Shown: positions 1-10,536, numbered from the stretch's first letter. The stretch: 57,591 bases of DNA from an uncultured Acidobacteriia bacterium (GCA_903882645.1 CAIRXZ010000018.1:1-57591), one strand, 5' to 3'. A program made the numbers and translations. The notes: generated from the sequence alone by a model not told the origin.

Positions 1-200
1 AGGAAAACCCACTGGGCGATTGTGGCCCTCGCAGGCCTCCCGTTGGTCGGCCTCAGAGTTCAAAAGCCTATCAGAAAGGAGACTCAGCGCCGGATCGCTT
101 CGCTCCCGGCTTCAGGCTCATCCTTCGATGAGAATATGCTTGTGCGCCCGAACCCCGGGAAGAGCACCCGTCCGCAAGACAAGCCGAACCCTTGTGAATC

Positions 201-274
201 GTCTTCTCCGCGACTCCGCGTCTCGGCGGTGTATCCTTGGCATTCCTCCGCGCCCCGCGTCTCCGCGTCGAATG
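201..274. repeat. Intergenic GC-rich repeat, GCGGAGACG family
   Basis: This stretch carries repeated words built on CTCCGCG and CCGCGTCTCCGCGTC. The reverse complement of its last part begins CATTCGACGCGGAGACG, which recurs exactly at 13940-13956 in the exporter operon. No convincing protein is encoded in bases 1-436. Short reading frames here have no recognisable domain and follow the repeat. The rest of 1-310 shows nothing else I can identify. Confidence 0.6.
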
Positions 275-310
275 TCCTCACCCAAGCCACCCCGTTCCCC
301 CCAACGCTGA

Positions 311-316
311 TATAAT
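311..316 (+). promoter_or_regulatory. Candidate -10 box upstream of phoH
   Basis: A perfect TATAAT lies 120 bp before the chosen phoH start, at the end of the repeat-bearing leader. No good -35 hexamer is visible 16-18 bp upstream, so this is only a candidate promoter for the phoH-ybeY-corC-era run. Confidence 0.3.
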
Positions 317-436
317 CGGACCAGATGGTTTTCAGCCGCCCGCGCGAGCGGGTTGTCGAAGGTCGGACCCGTTCCCATCCGGGCGTCCTACCTTGTCCCC
401 TTTTTCCCCAACTTGGAGGTACCCACTACCTACTCG

Positions 437-1468
<1,032 letters not shown>

Positions 1469-1478
1469 GCGCTTCCCC

Positions 1479-1952
1479 ATGTCTTCCCTTGAACGCAGTA
1501 TGGTCGTATTCCGGCGAGTCCCCGCGGACCTGCGTCGCCTCGCGATCCGGCGCTATGCGCGCAAACTCCAATCGCTCGTGGCCCGCGGCCGGCCTTTCGA
1601 TTGCCTGATCGCCGGCGACGCCGTGCTGCGCCGCCTGAACCGCGATTTCCGAAGCAGAGATTACGCCACGGACGTGCTGTCGTTTCCAGCGCCGCCGCCG
1701 GCCAGGAAGTCGCCCCCATCAAGAACCGCCACTCTCGGCGATATCGCCATCTCCCTGCCGCGCGCCCGCGCGCAGGCCATCCGGCTCGGACACCGTACCG
1801 AAGAGGAAGTCCGCATCCTCATGCTCCACGGCCTCCTGCATTTGCTCGGCATGGATCATGAAACCGATTCCGGCCGGATGGCGCGCGCGGAGAAGCGTTG
1901 GCGCGCCCGCCTGGGGCTGCCCGCCGGGCTTCTGGAACGGTCGCGGCCATGA
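1479..1952 (+). CDS. ybeY: Endoribonuclease YbeY
   Basis: Metal-dependent single-strand endoribonuclease needed for 16S rRNA 3'-end maturation and 70S ribosome quality control. The 157 aa protein has the family zinc motif H-x3-H-x5-H as HGLLHLLGMDH at about residues 117-127. The conserved LGDIAIS strand precedes it. A proline/serine-rich insertion (about residues 70-80) separates the SF strand from LGDIAIS. The stop overlaps the next start as ATGA (1949-1952), which suggests translational coupling with the CorC-like gene. Its place directly after ybeZ is the conserved arrangement. Confidence 0.93.
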   Translation: MSSLERSMVVFRRVPADLRRLAIRRYARKLQSLVARGRPFDCLIAGDAVLRRLNRDFRSRDYATDVLSFPAPPPARKSPPSRTATLGDIAISLPRARAQAIRLGHRTEEEVRILMLHGLLHLLGMDHETDSGRMARAEKRWRARLGLPAGLLERSRP

Positions 1953-3217
1953 CTCTTGTACTCGCCATCGCAACCGTCGCGGTCATTCCGCTCCTGGCGC
2001 TCGTCACCTTCGTGCAACTGCTCTATCTGGAAAGCTTGCGGCTGCGTCCCCGCGACCTCCCCTCGCTCGAGTTCTTCAAGGACTCGCTCGAAGAAAAGCT
2101 CGGCCTCAAGACCGAAGACGGCGCCGGCGCTTTCTCGGTCGTCAAACACACGCTCCTGGCTCTGCTGGGCGTGTTCTACCTGGCATGGTTCGCCGCCGGC
2201 GAATCAGTTATGTGGAGCCATTTCTGGCAGTCCGCTTTGGCGGCGTGGCTCACAATGGCCGTGGCGTCCTACGCCGTGCCCCAGTGGCTCTACCGGCGCA
2301 CGCGCGCCGGGTGGCTCGCGCCGCTGGTCCCGTTCCTTCGCGCGCTCGCCTGGATCGCGCGCCCCTGCGTGGCTCTGCTCTCGTTCTTTCAATCCCTGAT
2401 CGAGCTGGCCAATGACAGCCCCGCGGCCGAAGAAGCCCCCACGTCCGCCGAGAACATCGAGGCGCTGATTTCGGCCGGAGCCGAGGAAGGGCTGATCGAG
2501 GAACAAGACCGCGAGCTCATGCAGTCCGTCGTCGAATTCGGAGACAAAGTCGTGCGGGAAGTCATGACGCCCCGCAACAGCATCGTCGCCATCCCGGCCT
2601 CCGCCACGCTCGAGCAACTCCGCCAACTGGTGATCCACGAACAGTATTCCCGGATTCCGGTTTACGAGGGCAACATCGATGGCATCGTCGGGTTCGTGCA
2701 TGTGCGCGACATGTTCGAGCTCGAAGAGAGCGCCCGCGAGGGCCGCGCGGCTCGCGAGTTGCTCCGCCCCATTCCGTTCGTGCCGGAGACCAAGCCGGTG
2801 AGCGCTCTGATGCGCCAGATGCAGCAGGAAAACACCCACATGGTGATCGTGGTGGACGAGTACGGCAACACCGCCGGCCTGGCTACCATGGAGGACCTGC
2901 TGGAGGTTATCATCGGAGAGATCCGCGACGAACACGAGCCCGATAGCGACGTCGCCGAGGACGGGCCCGGCGGATACGTCGTCTCCGGCAGTTTCGATCT
3001 CGATCGCGTCGGCGGCCTGCTCGCGTCGTTCCACAAGCAGGAAGACATCGAATCCACCACCGTGGGCGGACTGGTCACCGAGTGGCTGGGCCGCGTTCCT
3101 AAACCCGGCGAATTCGTGGACCGCGCCGGCGTCCGCATCGAAGTGCTCGCCAGCGACGCTCTCCGCGTCGGCAAGGTTCGCATCGCCAAGTCTCAAACGA
3201 TTACCCATGAGTCATAG
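1949..3217 (+). CDS. CorC/HlyC-type CNNM and CBS-domain membrane protein
   Basis: Protein of about 422 aa with a CNNM-like N-terminal membrane part (hydrophobic segments near residues 1-25, 62-80 and 90-110), two CBS domains (from about 205 and 274) and a C-terminal CorC_HlyC transporter-associated domain (about 343-420). The CBS region contains VMTPRNSIVAIP and the second CBS has VDEYGNTAGL, both typical. Family members are linked to magnesium or cobalt efflux or resistance; the older name hemolysin is misleading. The start is ATG 1949, giving a 4 bp overlap with ybeY. A longer upstream reading inside ybeY is unlikely. It overlaps era by 11 bp. Confidence 0.88.
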   Translation: MTLVLAIATVAVIPLLALVTFVQLLYLESLRLRPRDLPSLEFFKDSLEEKLGLKTEDGAGAFSVVKHTLLALLGVFYLAWFAAGESVMWSHFWQSALAAWLTMAVASYAVPQWLYRRTRAGWLAPLVPFLRALAWIARPCVALLSFFQSLIELANDSPAAEEAPTSAENIEALISAGAEEGLIEEQDRELMQSVVEFGDKVVREVMTPRNSIVAIPASATLEQLRQLVIHEQYSRIPVYEGNIDGIVGFVHVRDMFELEESAREGRAARELLRPIPFVPETKPVSALMRQMQQENTHMVIVVDEYGNTAGLATMEDLLEVIIGEIRDEHEPDSDVAEDGPGGYVVSGSFDLDRVGGLLASFHKQEDIESTTVGGLVTEWLGRVPKPGEFVDRAGVRIEVLASDALRVGKVRIAKSQTITHES

Positions 3218-4121
3218 CTTCAAGTCGGGGTTCATTTCGATCATCGGGCGGCCAAACGCCGGAAAATCCACCCTGCTGAACGCGCTGGTCGGCCGGAAGC
3301 TGGCCATCGTCGCGGATAAGCCCCAGACCACCCGCACCACCATCCAGGGCGTGCTCACCTCGCCCGAGGCGCAGATCGTATTCCTCGATACGCCGGGCAT
3401 CCACAAGGCCGATTCGCCCCTGAACAAGCGCCTGATGAACGCCGTCCGCGCGGCCTTGGACCAGCGCGATCTGTTGCTCTTCGTGGCCGACGCCGCGCAC
3501 GGATTCGAGGAGCAGGATCGCCGCGCCCTCGATCTGCTGCGCAAGGCCGCCACGCCCGCCGTACTGGTCTTGAACAAGATCGACCTGCTGCGGGAAAAGG
3601 GCCTCCTGCTGCCCCTCATCGAAAGCTACAAGGCGGTCTATGAATTCGTCGAATGCGTCCCCGTCTCGGCCGTGAAGGGCGACGGTCTGGACGCGCTGCG
3701 CGGGGTGATCCTGGACCGCCTGCCCGAGGGGCCGGCCTACTTCCCCGACGATTACGTTACCGACCAGCCCGAGCGCTTTCTGGCCGCCGAGTTGGTCCGC
3801 GAGAAGGTCGTGCTGGCCACCCGCAAGGAAGTGCCGCACTCCGTCTCCGTGACCGTGGACCGCTGGGAGGAGGCCCCCAACATCACTCGCATCTACGCCA
3901 CCATCCGCGTGGAGCGTGAAGGCCAGAAGCCCATCGTCATCGGCGCGAACGGCTCGATGCTCAAGAAAATCGGGACCCTGGCGCGCAAGGAAATGGAAAA
4001 ACTGTTCAGCGTCCGGATCTACCTCGACCTGCACGTTCGGGTGCAGCCGGGTTGGCGCTCGAAGCCGGCCTTCCTTGACGCCCTCGACTGGCGTACAATG
4101 GCCGGTGAAGATGATACGTAA
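3207..4121 (+). CDS. era: GTPase Era
   Basis: Era is a membrane-associated GTPase that binds 16S rRNA and assists 30S assembly. The 304 aa protein has G1 GRPNAGKS (about 15-22), G3 DTPG, G4 NKID and G5 SAVKGD. The C-terminal KH domain carries IGANGSMLKKIG. Length and motif order are standard. The start at 3207 overlaps the previous gene, and the stop overlaps the BON-domain gene by 11 bp, so the run from ybeZ onwards is probably one transcript. Confidence 0.96.
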   Translation: MSHSFKSGFISIIGRPNAGKSTLLNALVGRKLAIVADKPQTTRTTIQGVLTSPEAQIVFLDTPGIHKADSPLNKRLMNAVRAALDQRDLLLFVADAAHGFEEQDRRALDLLRKAATPAVLVLNKIDLLREKGLLLPLIESYKAVYEFVECVPVSAVKGDGLDALRGVILDRLPEGPAYFPDDYVTDQPERFLAAELVREKVVLATRKEVPHSVSVTVDRWEEAPNITRIYATIRVEREGQKPIVIGANGSMLKKIGTLARKEMEKLFSVRIYLDLHVRVQPGWRSKPAFLDALDWRTMAGEDDT

Positions 4122-4416
4122 AGCCTGCATTCCGATCATGGTGGTTTTCGCCCTGGCCGTGGCGTGCCTGGCCAAGGAGAAGCAGCCCCTCACCGACGGG
4201 CTGATCACCGACAATGTCGCCATCAAGTTGGCCAACGACCCGGTCGTAAAGGGAGGCGCGCTGCAGGTGGACGTGAAACAGGGCGTGGTCACCTTGAGCG
4301 GTCAGGTCGAATTGGAGAAGCAGAAGGACAAGGCCGCGGTCGTCGCCAAGAAAGTGAAGGGCGTCAAGCAGGTGATCAACAACATCACCCTGCGCGACAA
4401 GAACGCCCCGCGATAA
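4111..4416 (+). CDS. Small exported BON-domain protein
   Basis: Protein of about 101 aa with an N-terminal signal-like hydrophobic segment (about residues 5-20) and a single BON domain from about residue 30 to the end. Conserved features include LxVDVKQGVVTLSGQV and a closing KGVKQVINNI. BON domains usually bind membranes or lipids in the periplasm. ATG 4111 is used; a GTG two codons earlier is possible. The gene starts inside the end of era. The lipid or partner bound is not shown by the sequence. Confidence 0.8.
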   Translation: MIRKACIPIMVVFALAVACLAKEKQPLTDGLITDNVAIKLANDPVVKGGALQVDVKQGVVTLSGQVELEKQKDKAAVVAKKVKGVKQVINNITLRDKNAPR

Positions 4417-4419
4417 CTC

Positions 4420-4941
4420 GTGCCGCGCGACGACCGCCGTTATCCCGTCCACCCGCTCGTCGGCGTGGGCGCCGTTATTCTGCGGCGCGATCGCATCCTG
4501 ATGGCGCGGCGCGGCAAGCAGCCGCTCAAGGGTTGGTGGTCGCTGCCCGGCGGTCTCCTGGAGATCGGCGAGTCCTTGGCCGGCGCGGTCCGCCGCGAGG
4601 TCCGCGAGGAGACCGGGCTGGAAATCCGGCCCGCCGGCATCCTGGAAGTTTTCGAACGCATCATGCGCGACGCGTCCGGCGCCCCCGAGTATCATTACGT
4701 GCTGATCGATTACATTTGCCGCGTCACCGGGGGGACGCTCCGCGCCGGCGACGACGTCTGCGCCGTGGAATGGGTGCGCCGCCGCGACCTCCCGCGTCTC
4801 CAAATCACCGAAGGGACCCTGCGAGTGATTGAAAAGGCGTTCAATGGGGCAGGCCTCCTGCCATGCCCAAGCGCCCGTTCCGGGCCGAGGGCGCGGAGAA
4901 CCGAGAAGAAGCAAAATATGGCCGCAGATGAACGCAGATAA
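4420..4941 (+). CDS. NUDIX hydrolase
   Basis: NUDIX-family pyrophosphatase of 173 aa with GTG start at 4420, 3 bp after the BON gene. The Nudix box runs from GLLEIGESL to REVREETGLEI (about residues 45-68), with all the conserved Glu, Arg and Gly. The core resembles ADP-ribose or nucleotide-sugar type hydrolases, but the substrate cannot be assigned. The last ~20 residues (after about 150) have no family character, and the final codons MAADERR plus the TAA stop fall inside an intergenic palindromic repeat (left arm 4916-4941). The native C-terminus may therefore have been replaced when the repeat arrived. Confidence 0.85.
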   Translation: MPRDDRRYPVHPLVGVGAVILRRDRILMARRGKQPLKGWWSLPGGLLEIGESLAGAVRREVREETGLEIRPAGILEVFERIMRDASGAPEYHYVLIDYICRVTGGTLRAGDDVCAVEWVRRRDLPRLQITEGTLRVIEKAFNGAGLLPCPSARSGPRARRTEKKQNMAADERR

Positions 4942-4989
4942 GAATCTTGTTTTGGATCCGCGTTTATCGGCGTTCATCGGCGGCTATAT
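4916..4989. repeat. Palindromic intergenic repeat (GATGAACGC family)
   Basis: Two 26-nt arms, 4916-4941 and 4964-4989, are inverted copies matching at 23 of 26 positions around a 22-nt loop. The core words are GATGAACGCAGATAA and its inverse. Similar short repeats are, to my knowledge, widespread in environmental bacteria and are often misread as tiny proteins starting MNADK. The left arm overlaps the end of the NUDIX gene. Confidence 0.75.
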
Positions 4990-5043
4990 TCTGTTCAGAT
5001 GTCCTAAGAGGTCGGCTTCCGACGAAACCCAAGAAGGTCCTGA

Positions 5044-7449
5044 TTGAAAACCAGCTCCGAAGTCCTCGAATTCGAATCCCTGCGGCGACTGCTGGGACGC
5101 TATATATCGAGCGATCTCGGCCGCCGCGAGCTCGAAAAGGTGCAGCCGCACGCCGACCGCGAGCGCCTCACCGAAGACCTGGCCGAAACCGGCGAGGCCG
5201 TGGAATACCTGCGCGCGGCCGCCCGGCCGCAGCCCGCCGCCCGCGGCGCCGCCATTCGCATCGATTTCGGCGGACTGCCCGATATCGAGCCTGCGGTCCA
5301 CAAGCTGCATATCGAAGGCGCCAGCCTCGATCCCCAGGAGATCTTCGGTCTCTTCACCTTCCTCGACCGCTCGGCCGACGCCAAGTCGTTGCTCACCGCC
5401 GTTGCCGAGCGCTTCCCGCGCCTCGGGCGGCGCGCGCAGAGCATCGGCGACTTCCGCGCGCTCCTGCGGGACCTGGAAGGCAAGATCCTGCCCGACGGCA
5501 GCGTGGCCGACAACGCCAGCGTCGCCCTCGCGCGCCTGCGCCGCGATATCGAGCGCCAGAAGAAGTCCATTCAGGCGTCCCTCGAGCGCTTCCTGCGCGC
5601 GCACCGCGAGGATGGCGTGCTCCAGGAGGAGTTCGTCGCCATCCGGAACGAGCGCTTCGTCGTGCCCATCGTCGCCGGGCAGAGGCGCAAGCTCGACGGC
5701 GTCATCCACGGCGCCAGCTCCAGCGGCCATACCCTCTTCGTCGAGCCGCTCGAAACCATCGACCTCAATAACGAACTGGCGCAGCTCGCCGACGAAGAAG
5801 CCCGCGAAATCCACCGCATCCTGCTCGAGATCACGGACCGCATGCGCTCCTACGGCGATTCCATCCGCCGCACCCTGGCGACCATGGCGGAGATCGAGCT
5901 TGTCTTCGCCAAGGCGCGCTTCGCCGCCGAGTTTAACTGCGTCATCCCAAGCTTCGGCGAGCGCCTGTTCCTCAAAGACGCGCGCCATCCGCTGCTTGAA
6001 GACGTGCTGAAGCGCCGCCGGAAATCGGCCGTGCCGGCGACATTGGAGCTGACCACGGACCGCCGTACGCTGCTCATCAGCGGGCCCAATACGGGCGGCA
6101 AGACGGTCACGCTGAAGACCGTTGGGCTGCTGAGCCTGATGGCGCAGTCCGCCCTGCCCGTGCCTGCCGCGGAAGCCGAGTTCCCGCTCTTCGCCCAGGT
6201 GCTCGCCGATATCGGCGACTACCAGTCGATTCAAGAAAACCTCAGCACCTTCTCCGCGCATGTCTCCCACATCCGCGAGATGGCGCTGGACGTAACGCCC
6301 GATTCGCTGGTGCTCATGGACGAATTGGGGTCGGCCACCGATCCCGAGGAAGGCGGCGCGCTGGGTGTGGCCATCGTCGAGCACTTTCGCGCCGCCGGCG
6401 CGTTCACCCTGGTTTCGACCCACCTGATGGCCCTCAAGATCTATGGCGCGTCCACCGTTGGCGTGGTGAACGGTTCCATGGGCTTCGACGAAGAGACCTT
6501 CGAGCCGACCTTCATCCTGCAATTGGGGCTGCCCGGCAAGTCCGCGGGCCTGGAGATCGCCACCCGGCTTGGGATGCCGGACGACATCATGCGGCGCGCG
6601 CGCCAGTCCATGAGCGATCGCGAACGCGACGTCACCCGCTTCCTGGGCGAGCTGCACCGGCGCATCGAAGAGACCCACGCGCTGGAACGAGGCCTCCGCG
6701 AACAGATCGAGCGGTCCGAGCGCCGCGAGAAGGACCTCGCCGCCGAGTGGGAGAAGCGCGAGACCGCCAAGCTGAAGGAGTTGGAGCGCCGCACCGAGCA
6801 GGCCCTGGCGCGCTTCGAGGAGGAGGCGCGCGAAGCCATCGGAAAAATGGCGGTGAGTTCCGACCGCCGTAAGGCGGACCAGGACGCGCAGCGCAAAGTC
6901 GCCAAGGCCAAGCGCGAGCTGCGCGAGGACTTTCAATCCACCGTCCTCTCCACCCAGGACGATTCACGCCAGGACCGCATTCAGCCCCTCCGGGTTCAGG
7001 AAGGCGCGCGCGTGCGCCTCAAGGACATCCGCGACCCGGCCCGCGTCCGCCGCCTGCTGGGCAACGACCGCATCGAGGTGGAGGCCGGCTTTATGAAGAT
7101 GCAGGTTTCGCTCGACGACGTGATCGAGGTGCTGCCCGAGGCCGCCGCTGGCCAGAAGCTCCCCAAGAACGTGAGTTACCGCCCCGCGCCCGAGCTTGCC
7201 CCCGCCCACCAGGAAATCAACGTCATCGGCCAGCGCGCCGAGGAAGCTCTCGACGCCGTAGACCAGTTCCTCGACCGCGCCGTAATGGCCACCGCCGCCC
7301 GCGTCCGCATCGTCCACGGCCACGGCATGGGCATCCTCAAGAAAGCCATTGCCGATCTCCTGGCCCGCCACCCCCACGTTGCCAAGTTCTACCCTGCCCC
7401 CCAGCAGGAAGGCGGAGCGGGGGCAACAATTGTAGAGCTGAAAGAGTAA
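5044..7449 (+). CDS. mutS2: MutS2 family ATPase/endonuclease
   Basis: MutS2 acts on recombination intermediates and, in some bacteria, on stalled ribosomes. The 801 aa protein has the clamp/lever region, an ABC-type ATPase with Walker A GPNTGGKT (about 347-354) and Walker B LVLMDELGSATDP (about 421-433), a long charged coiled segment (about 520-660) and a C-terminal Smr nuclease domain (about 722-801) with HGHGMGILKKAI. The usual DLRG at the start of Smr appears as NVIGQR. The start is TTG 5044, preceded by AGAAGG at 5032-5037 with 6-7 bp spacing. No ATG near the conserved start is available. Confidence 0.94.
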   Translation: MKTSSEVLEFESLRRLLGRYISSDLGRRELEKVQPHADRERLTEDLAETGEAVEYLRAAARPQPAARGAAIRIDFGGLPDIEPAVHKLHIEGASLDPQEIFGLFTFLDRSADAKSLLTAVAERFPRLGRRAQSIGDFRALLRDLEGKILPDGSVADNASVALARLRRDIERQKKSIQASLERFLRAHREDGVLQEEFVAIRNERFVVPIVAGQRRKLDGVIHGASSSGHTLFVEPLETIDLNNELAQLADEEAREIHRILLEITDRMRSYGDSIRRTLATMAEIELVFAKARFAAEFNCVIPSFGERLFLKDARHPLLEDVLKRRRKSAVPATLELTTDRRTLLISGPNTGGKTVTLKTVGLLSLMAQSALPVPAAEAEFPLFAQVLADIGDYQSIQENLSTFSAHVSHIREMALDVTPDSLVLMDELGSATDPEEGGALGVAIVEHFRAAGAFTLVSTHLMALKIYGASTVGVVNGSMGFDEETFEPTFILQLGLPGKSAGLEIATRLGMPDDIMRRARQSMSDRERDVTRFLGELHRRIEETHALERGLREQIERSERREKDLAAEWEKRETAKLKELERRTEQALARFEEEAREAIGKMAVSSDRRKADQDAQRKVAKAKRELREDFQSTVLSTQDDSRQDRIQPLRVQEGARVRLKDIRDPARVRRLLGNDRIEVEAGFMKMQVSLDDVIEVLPEAAAGQKLPKNVSYRPAPELAPAHQEINVIGQRAEEALDAVDQFLDRAVMATAARVRIVHGHGMGILKKAIADLLARHPHVAKFYPAPQQEGGAGATIVELKE

Positions 7450-7464
7450 GGTGGGGCGGGCCCT

Positions 7465-8274
7465 CTACGGCCGCTCGCCGCCCCGCTTCCGCGCAAAGGC
7501 AGCCGCGGCCAGCAGGCCCGCGCCCGTCAGCAGCAGGCCGGCCGGCTCGGGTGTGTCGTGCTCGTGCTGGTCGACAAAGGACCCGATCAGGTCCTGGTGC
7601 GCGCTGTCCGAGAATATCTGCCCCTGCCACAGCAGCCAATCGCCGCCGTCGAGTTGGATATCGGTGAATATGTCGAAGAAGCTGTTGGCGGGGATGCTGA
7701 AATCCGATATCGAAGTCCCCAACCCCGCGGGGTTGAACATCATGCTGCCCAGGGGGGTTTCCGTACCGCCGACGGAATAGGACGCATTGCCGATGTAGAT
7801 ACCAGTGGCCGACTCGTTGCTCATCGTCACGATGGCGGGACCGTCGCCGCCCGCCGGGACGACTTTGAAGCCGGGCAAGGGCACGAACCCGCCGATCTTG
7901 TTTCCGTCTTTGGTCCAGTAGGCCTGTTGGATATTGATGTTGTTCCAGGTCTGCTGCAGAAGTTCGAGCCCGATGTGGGTCGCGGCGCCGGCCGCGACGT
8001 TCCCGTCGGACCAGTCGTAGTTCTTCACCAGGGGATTGAAACCGGACTGGCCGTTGCTGAAGCTGCCGAAGGCGCCGTTGATACTGCTGACGAACGTGAG
8101 GTTCGAGTCCGAATAAGCATCGATGTGGAAGTCGTTGGCCAACTGGCCCGTGTTGTTGACAATGTCCCAATTGGCGGCGACCGTAATGGGCGTAATGGGG
8201 CCGGCGTGCGTTGGGGCGGGGCTCAGCAGGGCGACCATGAAAGTGACGAAACACACAGACACCATGTTTCGCAT
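7465..8274 (-). CDS. PEP-CTERM sorting-domain protein
   Basis: Secreted protein of 269 aa with an N-terminal signal peptide (about 1-24, ending near THAG) and a C-terminal PEP-CTERM tail: TPEPAGLLLTG, a hydrophobic helix, then ARKRGGERP. Such tails are recognised by exosortase/EpsH systems; no exosortase gene is in this window. The body is rich in Asn, Gly and Ser, has no cysteine pairs and has no enzyme motif I recognise. The start at 8274 has a strong Shine-Dalgarno, AGGAGGT (minus strand, 8278-8284). It is convergent with mutS2. Confidence 0.85.
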   Translation of the reverse strand: MRNMVSVCFVTFMVALLSPAPTHAGPITPITVAANWDIVNNTGQLANDFHIDAYSDSNLTFVSSINGAFGSFSNGQSGFNPLVKNYDWSDGNVAAGAATHIGLELLQQTWNNINIQQAYWTKDGNKIGGFVPLPGFKVVPAGGDGPAIVTMSNESATGIYIGNASYSVGGTETPLGSMMFNPAGLGTSISDFSIPANSFFDIFTDIQLDGGDWLLWQGQIFSDSAHQDLIGSFVDQHEHDTPEPAGLLLTGAGLLAAAAFARKRGGERP

Positions 8275-8484
8275 AACACCTCCTCGCCAGGATTTCCGAC
8301 TTGGCTTCCTGGCCTGGTCGATTGTACACCCAACCGCCTAAATTGGCGCCACCTTATTCACCTGATCCCCGTTACGGGAAACCCCGGACGCGTCTGATTT
8401 GAGTGCTGCGGTGCACCACAACGTACTCCCCAAAAGCCGCCGCGCCGAATGGCCGGTAGATCACAGCCGTCGTCTCGCAATCCC

Positions 8485-10536
8485 CTACCACACCCTGCAC
8501 GCGTTCGCGCTTCCCATCGGCTGCGTCGCCTGGCACGAAAACGCTTTCTGAAACTCCGGCATGTTCACCAGCACCCCGTTCACGCGGAACTTCGGCGGCG
8601 AGTGCGGGTTGGTCTGAACCATCAGGCGCGCCGCCTCCTCGCGGGTGTTCTCGCACCACACCTGGCCGAACGAAAGGAACAGACGCTGGTCGGGGGCGAA
8701 CCCGTCTATCTGCTTCCGGTCGTTGCCAATCGTGTTCAGCAAGGCCATCAGCGCGACGCGCAGGCCGCCGTTGTCGGCGGTGTTCTCTCCGAGCGTCAGC
8801 TTGCCGTTGACATTGGCGCCCGGCGCTACCGAGAATTTCGAGTACTCATTCACCAGGCAGGCCGTGCGGCTCTCGAACTCCTTGCCGTCCTCCGGCGTCC
8901 ACCAGTCCCGCATGTTGCCCTGGGCGTCGAACTGCCGGCCTTCGTCGTCGAAACCGTGGGTCAGCTCGTGGCCGATCACCATCCCGATGCCGCCGAAGTT
9001 CACCGCGTCGTCCATCCTGTTGTCGTAGAACGGCGGCTGCAGGATGCCCGCCGGAAAATTGATGTTATTCATCAGCGGGTCGTAGTAGGCGTTCACGGTC
9101 GGCGGCGTCATGTCCCACTCGCCGCGGTCCACCGGCTTGCCGATCTTGTGCAACTGCCGCTCGAATTCGAACTCGTCGGCGCGAAACCCGTTGCCGATCG
9201 CGTCGTCGCGCTTGACGGCCACGCTCGAGTAGTCGCGCCACTTGTCCGGGTAGCCGATCTTGTTGGCGATCGCCTTCAGCTTTTCGAGGGCCTTCTGCTT
9301 GGTGGCGGGCGTCATCCAGGCGAGCCCCTGGATATCCTGGCCGAGCGCCTTTTCGAGCGCGTCCACCATCTTCAAAGTGCGCGCTTTGCCTTCCGCTCCG
9401 AAGGTGCGCTCCACGAACTTGCGGCCCAGCGCCTCGCCCAACTGGTTATCCGTGTAATCCGTGCAGCGCTTCCAGCGCGGGCGCATTTCCTTGGCGCCGG
9501 TCAAGGTCCGGCCGTAAAACCCGAAGTTCTCTTTCACGAACGCCGTGGGCAGAAACGGGATTTCGGAGTGGACCAGATGCCAAGTCAGATAGGTCTTCCA
9601 TTCATCCAGGCTGACGCTCCGGATTTCCGCGTTCAGGGCCTTGAAGAAGTCCGGCCAGGCGACGTTGAGGTTCTGGAACGCCGGCGCGCCGCTAGCTGTG
9701 ATGTAGAGGTTCCAGCGGAAATCCGGGTCCAGCGCCGCCAGCTCCCGGCTGGTCGTCTTGTGGTAGACCTTCTCGGGATCGCGCCGCGATACCAGGTCGA
9801 GCGCGCCCTGCGCCAGGCCGGTTTCGATCTTCATGACGATCGCCGCATCGGCCTTGGCCCGCTCCGGCTTCTCGCCCGCCAGCTCGAAGATGCGCTCGAC
9901 GTGCGCCACGTACTTCTGGCGGAGCTCCACGGATTTCGCGTCGGTCTTGAGGTAGTAATCGCGGTCGGGCAGCCCGAGGCCGCCCTGGTCCGCCTGCGCG
10001 ATCACCTCGCTCGAGTTCTTGAAGTCCTGGCCCGAAGAGAATTCGAAGAGCGCCGCGACCCCGTTGCGGTGCAAATGCGCAACCTCCTCGGCAAGCTGCG
10101 ACTTATCCTTCAGATTGCGGATGCGGTCGAGCTCCGGTTCGAGCGCCGCCAGGCCCTTGGCGTCGATGGCTTTTTCGTCCATGCAGGCGGCGTAGTAATC
10201 GCCGATCTTCTGCGTCGCGGAGTCGCGGTTCGCCGCGGGCTTGGCGGCATCCTCGAGGATTTCGTGAAGCACTGCGCGGTTGCGCTCCGCAAGATCCTCG
10301 AACGTGCCCCACCGCGATTGATCGGCCGGGACGGGGTTGTTCTTGAGCCAACTCCCGCAGGCGTACTGGTAAAAATCGGCGCAAGGGTTCACGGACGGGT
10401 CCATCTTCTTGACGTCGAAACCGGCGCTGGCGGCCGAGGCCGCGCCCGCCGCAGGCTGCGCGTTACTCTTCGGAGGCGCCGGCGCCTGCGCAAACAGAAC
10501 GGAAAAGCCCATCAGGGCGAAAAGGGTTGTTTTCAA
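8485..10536 (-). CDS. M13-family zinc metallopeptidase (neprilysin-like)
   Basis: Exported zinc endopeptidase of 683 aa. It has a signal peptide (about 1-17), an Ala/Pro-rich spacer, the M13 N-terminal domain starting near NPCADFYQYACG (about 51-62) and the C-terminal catalytic domain. The zinc site is GHELTHGFDDEG (HExxH) with the third ligand in GENTADNGG. Substrate-binding NAYY and the terminal ACRVW are also family hallmarks. The start is TTG 10536, supported by AAGGAG six or seven bases upstream; the next ATG (residue 9) would cut into the signal peptide. It lies divergently from the TetR gene. Confidence 0.95.
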   Translation of the reverse strand: MKTTLFALMGFSVLFAQAPAPPKSNAQPAAGAASAASAGFDVKKMDPSVNPCADFYQYACGSWLKNNPVPADQSRWGTFEDLAERNRAVLHEILEDAAKPAANRDSATQKIGDYYAACMDEKAIDAKGLAALEPELDRIRNLKDKSQLAEEVAHLHRNGVAALFEFSSGQDFKNSSEVIAQADQGGLGLPDRDYYLKTDAKSVELRQKYVAHVERIFELAGEKPERAKADAAIVMKIETGLAQGALDLVSRRDPEKVYHKTTSRELAALDPDFRWNLYITASGAPAFQNLNVAWPDFFKALNAEIRSVSLDEWKTYLTWHLVHSEIPFLPTAFVKENFGFYGRTLTGAKEMRPRWKRCTDYTDNQLGEALGRKFVERTFGAEGKARTLKMVDALEKALGQDIQGLAWMTPATKQKALEKLKAIANKIGYPDKWRDYSSVAVKRDDAIGNGFRADEFEFERQLHKIGKPVDRGEWDMTPPTVNAYYDPLMNNINFPAGILQPPFYDNRMDDAVNFGGIGMVIGHELTHGFDDEGRQFDAQGNMRDWWTPEDGKEFESRTACLVNEYSKFSVAPGANVNGKLTLGENTADNGGLRVALMALLNTIGNDRKQIDGFAPDQRLFLSFGQVWCENTREEAARLMVQTNPHSPPKFRVNGVLVNMPEFQKAFSCQATQPMGSANACRVW

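Noticed and set aside
4984-6936. 650-codon open frame on the strand opposite mutS2
   Set aside because: It is a GC-rich antisense shadow: no domain, no ribosome site, and mutS2 is certain in the other strand.
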